The translations under genes and the position numbers were made by a program. A stretch of DNA of 33,212 bases from PVC group bacterium (GTDB taxonomy: Bacteria > Verrucomicrobiota > Kiritimatiellia > SS1-B-03-39 > UBA6053): positions 1-33,212 of the forward strand of contig PXDP01000189.1 in assembly GCA_003565035.1 (NCBI GenBank), in the 5' to 3' direction. Position 1 is the first letter of the stretch. The number at the start of each line of letters is the position of its first letter. Under the pieces are notes generated by a model, which worked only from the letters and a program-made list of their open reading frames with translations, was not told the DNA's origin and did no database searches. This document shows positions 4,982-17,000 of this stretch, one piece after another.

Positions 4982-5022
4982 AAATATTAAGTAGGGCAAC
5001 CCCTATATAAGGAGGAGAATTA

Positions 5023-8000
5023 ATGGACGAGAAACGATTTGATCTAGAGGACAAGCCAAGAGCTTCAAGCATGCTTGACGACGAGATACGCAGATTAAAA
5101 GAGCAAAACACTTATGATGATAGTGTTAAGACAGCACAAGAAGAAGCAGCCGAAGCGTTCGTGTTAAATGTCACGCCACAAGAAGCCGGGCCTTTAGAAA
5201 GAAAGCAGGTCATAACAGATGACATTGCCAAACAGTTCCATACAATCAAACAAGAGTTCGGATCATACACTAATTATTACAAACAGAACAACAATCAGCA
5301 CTTCCCTGGATACGAAGCGATAGGAGCGGAGTATTTAAATAAGGAACATAAAGACAGGGAGTATGCGGAGTATGTAGAGACAGGCATCATTACCGAGGAG
5401 GAGTTTTTACGTAAGCACTACGTAGGAGACATATTGAAAGATGCGGGACATAATGTAACAAGTCGCGCATACTGGTATAACAAACTAATGAGTGGAGACG
5501 GCACATCACCGCTAACGAACAAATACACGATGCACAAAGCCTATGAGGTAGCAAGAGGAATGTACGAAGCACAAAGTATAGCGCAAGCTCACAAACGTGC
5601 CCAAGAAGGAACGCTTGAGCTTTCGGCAGAGTCGCTATTCGGAGAGAAGATAACTGGCGAGGACTTCGCTAGGTTATTTGGCGTGCCAGAAGGTTCGGAC
5701 CCCGATGAGCTTCTTCGCAGTTACAAGCAGCTAGGATATATAGCAACGGAGATGGAAGAGGCGATAGCGCCGATACTGCAGGACGCTGACGGAACGGTTT
5801 ACGGGTATTTGCACAGATCAGGTGTCTTGTACTCAGTAGGTGAGGACGATGAGGCATATCGCGCTATGTACGATGAGGCAAATAACGTACAGTACTTAAG
5901 AGCACAAGGCGGGGAAATACGCGGCGGGCTTGTAACATTCGCCGACTCGCTACTAGCAGGCGCGGTGAACTTCGTCGGAACATTAGGACAGATAATTGGA
6001 ACAGGTGTGTGGGGGATAGGTTCATTAGCCGTAGAGGCTGCCGATAAGGAGAAGTCGCTAGGCGAAGGGTTCATGAACGCGTACAGCGTCATAGAAGCGT
6101 TCAAACATGGTGAGGACTTACACCGCCTTACATCGAGTAAATTCGTGGACTTATCAGGGGAATGGAACGCGATGCGTGTAGCTGATGGGATAGCGGGACT
6201 AGTAGGTACGGTGGCAGGTATGAAAGCGACGTTTGGAGCAAGTGCTGCGTTAAATGCGGCATCGAGAGGCGCTATAGCTGCAGGAAAAGGTGCAGGTGTA
6301 AAGCACCTGGCGTGGAGCGGTGCGCAGAAAGCGTCGAACGTTACGATGAAAATGACGGGGATATACTCAGGTCGTTGGGGCGGCGTATCACCATCGCAGG
6401 TTATGAACAACCCGCAGATGATGGGGTTGCAAACAGCTAAGGGTGCGCTTGCTAAGAAAGGCGGCGTAGCTACAGCTAAAAGCGCTACTGAGCTTTTGAC
6501 GCAGGTAAGAACAGCCTCGGCGAAAAATCACGTAGCGTTGATAAGCACATACGGTGCTAAGGACTTTATCGACAACGCTGGGTACATGCTGATGCGTGCG
6601 GACTTAGACGATTCGTTCGCGGCAACATTCGGTGATACCGAAGAAGAGCAAAGAAGTGAAATATATAGAAGAGCGGCAGGAGTTGCGATATTCAACATGG
6701 GGGTTTCAGCAATATTTACAGGTGGGATTGACGACTCACCATCACGACGTATGGCGCTATTCGCTGGTGGAAGAGCACAGACAGATAAGGCAGCTACTAA
6801 GATTCTAAGTAAATACGTTAGCGGCGAGCGCTGGCGATTGTTCGCTGACTTCGGCGCTGACTCGATCGACAACATCGTAACGATGACACTTAATCAGGCT
6901 GTAAAGCAAGAGGGTGAAGGTAGCCCAGAAGCGTTTATAAGGAGTTTAAATCCTCATACCATCGGTATGGGTTTGTATATGGCGGGGGTAACTGCTAAAG
7001 GGTCGCAACGTTTTGCCTTAGAGGCTGGCGGTGCTACGCTAGGAAGAACGAAAAAAGAGATCGACAACTATATAGATGGACGGATCAACAGCGCTAAGAC
7101 ACCGGAAGAGCGAAGCTCATTTAATACAATCAAACAAGAGTTGCAGAAAACATACCAAGATGTGTTATCTGGTAAAGAGGTAACTATCGGAAGCGATACG
7201 TTCAAGCACGTTGATGATAAAGGCGAGCCGATAAAAGACATGACTATCCACGCGTCTATCGCGTATGTCAGGCAAGCGGAAACTCTGTTCCGCGCTGAGG
7301 AGATGAGGGGTTTTGTAAACAAAGGTCTTGATGATGTACGTCTTGCAGTGTTTAGAGAACTGGATGAGACTACCACTAGAAACCTCTTAGCTGTTGAGCG
7401 TGACTTAGCAACGATGACAAAAGGCATCTTAGGTGAAGGCGCTAAGCCGTACTTCAGAGAGATGTTCAAAAACATAGCCTCAGGTGGAACACGGACAAGT
7501 AACAGAAAGATGATAAGCAACATTCAAAACACGCTTAAAATAAGTAACGAGGCTGTTTTCTCAGCAGCGTTTGGGGATATAACACGAGATGTAACACCTA
7601 CGGACTTAGGTAAAGCGCTTGACGCAGGAGACACGCAACGTCTTACTAACGGGATGGAAGGTGTTCGTTTGAATACTGACATACCTGAAGGAGAATTATT
7701 AGCGACTGTTATTAAGCATTTGTTTCCAGAAGCTGATGTACGCGTTGAGGTCTTAGAAGATAAGACGTACTTAGGTGTTGCGGATTATTCGCTTCACGCC
7801 AGAGCTGACATTCTAAACAGAGTGCGCGACATTGCGCTTGAGGTAAACTCACTTAGAGGGGCAACACCTGAGCTTGACTTAAGAAAAACACTACAGAGTA
7901 TGTACGAAAGAAGATATGGCGAAGACGCTACATCAAAATCACCTATCGACGCGAGAGCTGCTAATATGCGGGATTTAATACAAGCGTTGGTAGATTCGAA

Positions 8001-11000
8001 ATTATTAACGATAGATCAGGCTGCGGAGTTATTTGGGGCCGCAGCTGCTGAGGGAGAAACCAAAAGATTATTTCAGCACGAGTATTTAAAGAACATGACA
8101 GCAGGAGAAAAGGACATTAAGCTTAAAGATATCAAAGAAGCTAATGAGACTTTACGCCTTGTTAATCAGTTCGTTCACAAAAACGTTGGAGCTAAGGAGG
8201 TTCCAGAATCGGAAATTAAAGCAGCTAAAGCTACACTAGGCCAGCTGTATGATAACGATGGCACACTCAAACCGGCGGTTCGGCATATCTTAAATGATAA
8301 GCCGCAACTTGAAGATTTTCTGTTGGATATGCAGAAGATGATCAAGGAAGCAGAACTGGACCCGCGAGTACTCCCTCAGCTCCTAAATCGTTTATTGGCA
8401 ACATCCTCAGCATCATACAAAGAAGATCCTGAGATAACAAAAACTATCGGGAAGTTTTTCACAACAGAAGACCCTGATAGTATATTACGACAAGTAACAG
8501 CGAACGACGATTGGGAAGTTAACAACGTCTATATTGACGTAGGAAGTTTCTCAACTAAGTTAATGAACAACTTACATAGAGGGTTGTTGGATTATTTATC
8601 AACACCTGATAACATTAACAAAACCGTTACTGATTATTTGAACACATCAGATGTGAAAGCTGACACTCTAGGTGCTAAGCAGCTAGTGATGTTAGACTAT
8701 ATAAAACAAGGGCTTAACGCCTCAGGCACACCTTATTTGAAATTCACTAAAGATGAGGCAGAAGGGTTTGCTAGAAACATGGGTTATAGAAGTCTTGCCG
8801 ATATGAATAAACATACCGGTGTCTTCTACTATGCATCATCACCATTTAGTATCGACGTAAAATTAGATAGAGATAGTAGAATAGCATTAGACGTACAGAA
8901 ACATAAAATCGTTACAACAGATGCAACACCGGATGAGTTAGCTAAGCAATTATCTAACGGCGTTATTAATTTATCAGGCGATGATGTTATTAATATCACA
9001 CGAATAAGCGGTGATGTGTTAACAGCTAGATCAGTAGACGCAAGAGGTTTAGAAGCAGAAGGTTTAAAAACTGAGCGTACTGCTTTTAAGTCAGCTATTG
9101 TCGCAGGTAAGAAAGGCGAGTCAGATACTATGATAGTACTGAACTCACCTAGATATAATGTTGATTTTGAAGATGCTTCGTATTATAAAGGTACGCAGCT
9201 ATTTGACATGCTTGATAAATTAAATGAAGGTAGTGTTGTAAGTACATTTAAAGATGATGTAAGTTTTTATAAAGAAACTATTAAGAAACAGCTAGGAAAG
9301 AAAACGCTAGGCCCCAAAGGTATAGAGAAATACTTCGGTGCTGACTCACCTTGGGATGCTACAGTAGATAGTGAGACTATAACCTTTAAGTTTAACAGAG
9401 CTAAATATGATAAGATTAAAAAAAGTTTTAATGCTGGTGAACTTAATAAAACCAACATCTTTAAGTTTCTTCCCTCTGACTTAACAGAACGAGAAGTAGG
9501 AAAAGATTATGGTAATCAAGCAGGCTATCAGATAGGTAGCGTTCCAGCTATAAGATCAACAATACTTGACTTCACTAAACTAATAACTAACTGGTACGAT
9601 ACAACAAATAATAAAGTTACAGGTTATAAGGATATTACTATTAGTAATAAGAAGTTTGTTCGCGACCCGGAAGTATTTAATAACATTAAAACAATGGGTG
9701 TTAAAGTAGATGACTTAATTGCAGAACTTAAAAGTAAACTAATGGTTGACAAAAAACGAAACGCTTATGTACAGGATATGTTAAATAGATTAGAGATAGC
9801 CAAAGCACCAAAGGAATATACTAATAAACTAAGTGATCGCGTTAATAAACTATTAGCATCACAAACAATAATAGATATGTTACTTAAAGAAGATATTAGT
9901 GATAGTCTTGTAAAGAAAATTAATAATATGCAAGCGCCGAAAGGTAGCGTATCTAAAGAGCTTGAAGAGGATAAGAACATTATAAATATTGAAGACGGCG
10001 AGTATCAAGCGGCGGCACAGATTTTTAGAAATGTAGAGCTACACCCTACTATTAAAGACGTTACCCTTAAAGAACTACAGGCAGCTAAGGATTATTTAAC
10101 TAATAATAAAGAGACTCATAATAAGGTAGAGTCTATCGATGTAGGGATAGGCGGACTAGCTATTTTTAAGTTTGGAAATAGTTTAAAAATACCAATAGAG
10201 AAACTAGCTAAACTAACTGACGAAGAGTTAACATTTTTAAGAGAGCTTGATCCTGATATAGATAAGAAACGTAAAGAAATTATAAAAGAGTTTTATAATA
10301 TAACTGACGAGGATTTATTAAAGCCTTCTGGCGCAGCTCCAAAGCTGTTAGATTTTACACAAGTCTCTAAAGCACAAAGCTTCTGGAAAGGTTTCGGACA
10401 CCCAGAACAAATCAAACAGTGGGCAGAGAACCATTTCAATAATAAAATCTTTATTAATAAAGCTAAGCACTATTTGTTTCATAACTTAAATAATACTAAG
10501 ATGGGTGAGAACTTTGACAAGGATATTTTTGAAACAATGTGGAAAGGATTAATTAATTTAAGCGATGAGTTCAAACATGTTATTAATCCTAAGGCTATAA
10601 GAAGTTATAACTTAGATACCGAAGCAGGACAGAAAATGTTTATCAATCACGTTGGGATGACGATGAAGACATTAAAAGATCTTATTAACGAATCTATGTC
10701 TTTAGACGATACCGGTCGAGTTAAAAGAAGTGCTGAAGATACTGATATATTCATGGATAACTTATTGAAATCCGCTGTTACTATTGTATTAAACAATAAA
10801 GGCGGCGCTAGTTATAACCAAACTAAGAACGCTTTCTTAATAGATACAGTCGGCACAAACGCGGGTAAGATTATCTTACATAGTAGAAACGATTCTGATT
10901 TCAACGCTAAGATCATTATGACAAAAGCAGAAGACTTAGATGGTAAAATATTATTGTCTCCTAAAGCTGGTACGTACGAGAGATTCTCAGTACCAGAATT

Positions 11001-14000
11001 TGGCGTACACAAAATTAATCATGGCGAAGGGCGTTTGATTAAGAAACGAATAGAAGACGTTGAAATGCTAGGGGTTTTAAAAAGAACAACAAAGGATGAG
11101 TTTAATAAACTTTCTAAGCCAGCTATTATAGCTAGAGCATTAGAGATGCCTAGAACTAGAGAGTCAGCGGTAGAAAGAGTAAGAGAAGCAGCGCATGAAC
11201 TGGGTATGAGCGATAAAGCTTTTGATAAGTTAATGACATCTGTTTCTGATATACAAGAACAGTTTTTAGATACCTCTCTTAGAAAAGTTTTAATTGATCG
11301 TAAGATAGATGAAACACTGCCACAAGCAAAAAGCAAACACTTAAAAGAAATAATAGATATCTTCGAGTTTGGTATAATGAGCGAAGACAGGAAACAATAT
11401 CAAAGTTCTTTTGATGCCGCTCCGTTCAAAGTATTTACAACACCTGATGATGTTGATTATAGTTTTGTAATTAGAGACAGTAAGGGTACTATCACATCTA
11501 AAATAGAAAGCAGAGTAATGGCTGTTGTTGATAAACTACTAGACACTAAAGACAAAATTAATATTAAAGAGTTTGAAGACGGTCTTAAAGAAGAGTTTGG
11601 AAAAAATATGTATATTGCTAAAGAAGAAGGTGGGAAGATTACACCTATACCTTTAGACTCTTCAGAATTAAAAGAGATATATAAAGATATGTATACTCGA
11701 GCAATCGTAGGAAACATCATCAAACCTCGGGGAGATAAGACTGAGGCTTTTGTGATAAGTAAAATGCTAGATGATTCTACTAATTTTAGTAAACAAAGAA
11801 AAGCTAAACTACCAATAGAAAACTTAGAAGAGTACTATAGTATTGATGTGGAAACAGTTTTAGGTAAGAAGTTTCAAATAGGTACATATCGCGAAGACGA
11901 TATCAGAAGAGTAAGTGCTTCAATGAAAGAGTTCTCTGATGCAGAGATAAAAGATTTAACTGATCTTGTTACTAAGGAAGTTAACATTAAAAAAGAAATT
12001 GTAGCTAGACTAAATGATCCATTTTTAAAAAAAGCTTACAAAGATGGTGTATTAGATAAAGAGTATGAGGCGTGGGAAAGCGCACTTAGATCAGCGCTAC
12101 TAGATAAAAAGAAAGCTGATTTTGACCCAGAGATACTACGTATTATAAAAGACGAGAAACTCTTAGGCTATAACATTAAAGGATTTGACGCTGACTACTT
12201 AGGTGTAAAGTGGGATGACACTAAACATTTTGATTTAGAAGATTTTGCTAAACAAAATTTAATAGGGGAAAAGAAACTTTCATTAGGAGCTCTTGTAAAA
12301 CGTTTTGATGTACCTACTGAAGATGCGAGAGCACATGATGCAGGATACGATGCAGAGATGGTGAAACGTTTAATTCCTTATATAACAAAAAGTTTAAAAG
12401 AATCTGATGTATCACTTATTAATAATAAATTTTATAACTATATAGATGACGTATCTAAAAAAGTAGGATTACCTGCTAAACAAATTCGTGATATGATACT
12501 AGATTATAAGAAGAATAGTTTTAATAAAACTAAAACCGATGCTTCTGGTAAACAATCATTACCAGTCCCACCACACAAATATAAAGCACAGAACCCGTAC
12601 TTTACTCAAATATTAAATAGATATTTAGATTTGGAGAGAAAGTATACTCATACTAAAACATTAAGAGATATTCATAATCTAACATATAACAAAACTTCAG
12701 ATACCCTTAGACAACATATTAGACAAGGCGGCGCTAAGATGTATACACAAATGTTTAACTACTTAGCTTCTTTAAGTGATAACATGTTAATGGGGGATAA
12801 TCCTATAATATCTTCAATATTAAAACAAGCTTTTGTAAATCCACAATCGTTTGGAAAAGAACAGTGGGAAGATTATCTTAACCCTAAGAACTACTTAGAC
12901 TTTGAGAAATTATCTGCTGCTTTAAAGAAACATAATATTAATAAAAGCGCTGAGGAAATTAAAAAAGAATACCACAAAGCTTCACCTGTAGTAGATGAAA
13001 AGATAAAAGGTATTCTGGAAGGTAAAGGGTTTAATGAGTTAGAAGATATTAGAGAAACATTTATGAACTCTAATGCTAACTACTTATTAACACGAACTGC
13101 TGAAGTAGTAACTGCTTTATCTAATAAACTAAAGCTAGATGCCAGAGTAGCTAACGAACTATTCAACAGAGCTATTTCATTATATGATAAAACAATAGAT
13201 GACGCGGGGTACACCCAAGGATTACATTCTATGGATGCTTTAACCAAAGAGTTTATGGATACTATTCAAAATAGATTAGGTAAACTTAAAGTTAAAGCCA
13301 GCTATAATTTATGGGGAGAAGCAGAAACAAAAGAAGTCTTTGGTAAAATGCGTGATAATAAAGACTTACAAGCAGATGAAATAAGACTACCAAAAGACGT
13401 CGCAGATAAACTAAATTTCCAAGAGATAGTTGACGATATGGGTAATACACATAAAGTTGTATTATTAACAATCGATCCAGCTGTTATAGCAGGGGGTAGT
13501 GCAATAGTTCTTAAAGCTATTGTTGATCCTAAAACTAAATATGTTCAAGCTCACCCTAATATGGCTAAACAATTACAGCGTGACTTTGATGGTGATAGTG
13601 TTAGACTCATCGCTAATGGTGATACTAAAATGGCGCAGTTTATGTATGAGATATATAGAGCTAGTAACTCCGCTTTAAAAAGAATAGAGGGTACTTATAG
13701 ACAGCTAGATAAGTTTATTACACCTAAGTATAAAAAAGATTTTGTTGATGCTGATATTGATCACATCTATAAAACTGTAGATGTTGTGTCAAAAGACGAG
13801 TGGAATAAAGCACATCAAGCAAACTTAAATAAGATCAATAATATTGAGACAATAGAAGGCAGACGAGTTGAGATAGAAAAAATTAAGTCTCAAGACATGT
13901 ACATAGTAGATGATAAAAACATTTTTGATGAGTATACTCAAGTAATAAATGCTACTGGTAAAACGTTTAATAAAAATCCTTTCTCTAAACTTACTGAAGC

Positions 14001-17000
14001 AGATATTAAAAATCGTAATGTTAATATAGCTTTAAGTAAAGTAGCCAAACAAAATCACGATAGCTTCACCCAACATGTAGGGTATTTAAATAAAATGCAT
14101 ATGCCGTTTAACGAGAGTGTAGACAAACCTTTAATGAGTCTATATCGAAAAACTCTTGTTCTTTCTGATGTTGAAACAGCACAACTTAAAATGGCTTATC
14201 ATAAAGCTATTGAGTCAGGAAAGTTTGACGAGTTAGAAGGTATAATAACAAAAGGTTATGAGCTTACTGAAGATCGAAAATACTTTGAAAACTTTAAAGA
14301 CATTGCTACTATTAAAGCTGATATTGAAAATAAAACATTTGATGGGGTTGATGACTTTATAAACGCTTATCACCGTGGAATGCAAAGTTATGATGAGATG
14401 TTAAAAGCAAACGATACTTTTAATAAGAAAATAGTAGATGCTTATGCAGCGTACATTAAAGATAATGAGGATACTTTATTACATAAAGAAATAACAAACT
14501 TAAGTAATGCTATTAAAGACTTAATGGAAGTCAATGCTCACATGCACCCAGATTTTCTAGCTACTAAAACTACCAATCCTGGGTATGCTGTACAATTTTT
14601 AAGTCACGCTTTAAATCTGTATGATGATAGATATAACCCATTAACAGGAAGAACTCTTAAGCAAGTACATTCAGAGTACACTAAAGGCTTAGAAAAACCT
14701 GCAAGAGTTTTATATGTAGATATGGCTAAATTCGGTTTTACCGAAGATGCTATGTTCATGCGATCAACTTTCTTTAACAATCATCATATGTTTAAAGGAC
14801 ATTACCACGAAGTAGATCCTGAATGGGGTAGCACTAATATAAAAAAAGGTAAGCTTAAAACCTATGTTAATATAAAAGGCAAGGAAGTAAAAATACCAGA
14901 GACGCGAGGCGACATAGATATTATTGAAAAGAATGGCCGCTACTATATTAACTATGCTGAAGCAGATAGAAGTGAGATATATAAAACCGCTGGTATAAAA
15001 ACCCTTGGGAGTGTAGCTCCTAAAGGTAGCCTTGTTGAAAAACTTCTAATAAATAATAAAGCCGATATTATAAGAGACATTAAACTTTTCGATAAAAAGA
15101 AAGGACACGTCACTAATATTAAACATGAAGGACAAGCAGAAAAAGGCTTTATAACTACTGAGCCTACTATGTTTACCGTTGGTAACAAAACCGATAGAGA
15201 TAAACAACACTACGGGTTGTCTAGTAATAACTTTATTCAATCATTTGCTGATGGGCTAGAAGGATTATTATTAGGAAAACATTTCTATAGACTTAATGAT
15301 ACAGGTGATGGCCTGGTAAAAGATAATAGAGATTTTGTAGATATGGTTAATAACATTAGAGATTTAACTACAAGACCTTCTGGAAGTACATCTAACGCTA
15401 TTGGAGAATTAGATTTATTAAAGCTATTATATTTATCAGACTTACATGAAAAAGTATTTGGCTTTAGACCTGAGAATGGAGACCCTGAGAACTTAATGAG
15501 CCTACAGGGTCTAGGTACAAGAACTAGCGCCGGGTATATTAAAAAGTTATCTGATACTATTACACAAGATAAATCATTAGATACACTTTTAGAAGAACAT
15601 TATGGGGATGACCCTATAGTTAAGAGATTATTTTCTCCGCAAGTAACAGATAAAATAATTAAAAACACAGTAGGTCAAAGCACCATAGCAGAGCCTGATG
15701 GCGCTATTAGTAAATCTACTAAGTTAGTTGATCAAACCGAAGGAACTTTAAAATCAGGACAACACTTCTCTGATGAGGATACTTCTCCTCGTGGTGTATA
15801 TCCTAAGACTTCTTTTCTTGAAGATGTCTTAGGTGTAAAGAACTACGGTAATTATAAAGATGATGCCCTTAGAAACATCATACCATCTAACTCTTTACAC
15901 AGAGGTACGATGACAGATGGTTTTATTGCCGCTGTCGATAGACGATTACCAGACCCGCAACAACGTGACATGTATAATATTATTGCTGCTGATGAAAAAG
16001 CTGGTAGAGAAGCTAGCATCAATGCACTTACTAAAAATATGAATACCGAAGGGGCAAAACGTTCTATACCTGTAGGAGATCCAGATGGGTTTACTAAAAC
16101 TAGAACTGACAGTCTTGACTATGCTAATTATGTTGGAGACAAAAATACTAAAAAATTATTTGTAGGATACGGGGGCATTAAAGGTCAAGCTGCTTTATAT
16201 GATCTTGCCAGACAAGAAGGTGATTGGAGTAAAGACGATATGAGTATCGAAAGACACTTCAGACCTGAGGCTGATGAGTATATGAATAATTTTAAATCAA
16301 CAACACAAGTACTCGATGCAGAAATAACAAAAGACGGTTTGAACTTTAAGTATAATACTGAGGCAGAAGAGCCACAAAGAGTTGAGCAACTGCTTTCTGC
16401 AACAAAGAGCAAAGCTTTCTCAGCTAGATTATTTGATGAGTTAGACCAACAAAAACTAGCAGAGTTCTTTGTATCAGATGAAATACCTAGTATATTAAGA
16501 ACTCCTGGAGATTCTTTATATCAAAAAGTTTCTGCTTATCTAAAAGCAAACCCGCTTGAAAACATGTCTGACACTATGTACAAAACTAAATCTGAGATAT
16601 GGAAAACTAAACTTGCAATAGCAGACACCATAACAACTAAGGAAGGCGAAACTAAATACCATATCTTTAAAGGGAACGCTAGCTTATTAGAAGATGATGT
16701 TAAATCTAATCGAGCGTTATTAACTTCTTCTGGACTAGATGAAAAATCTGCTACAAGTATGAAAGCAGGGCGAGTAATAACTATGGCTCAAGATGCTGGT
16801 AATAAATTTACAGATCGAGCTATTAATTTAAATATTAAACTTCAGATGTTAGTACAATCATTAGAAGGTAAGGAAGACTTTGTAAAGTATATGAAAGCTA
16901 GCTGGGTAGAATCTCAACGCAAAGGCTTGCAACCATTAGGGGAAGACGCTAAAGCTGTTATGAATAGTCTAGGGTTTAAAACTTATGATGAGATGAAAAC

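Larger units (their letters stand above)
4666..5022. other. Divergent intergenic region between the two arms
   Basis: Separates the leftward small-gene arm from the rightward giant gene. It contains at least three families of short tandem repeats, AT-rich stretches (TATATAATATATATAATG), a C-rich block (4806-4820) and the rightward promoter. The ORFs reported through it (4741-4932 plus, 4573-4902 minus) are repeat-derived frames without ribosome binding sites. Such a region could hold a replication origin as well as divergent promoters, but I see no initiator gene beside it. Confidence 0.5.

Noticed and set aside
16130-16200. VGYGGIKGQAAL in the giant protein as a beta-subunit barrel motif (GxKG)
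   Set aside because: A short match downstream of DFDGD, in the wrong order for two-barrel single-chain polymerases, with no supporting flanks.
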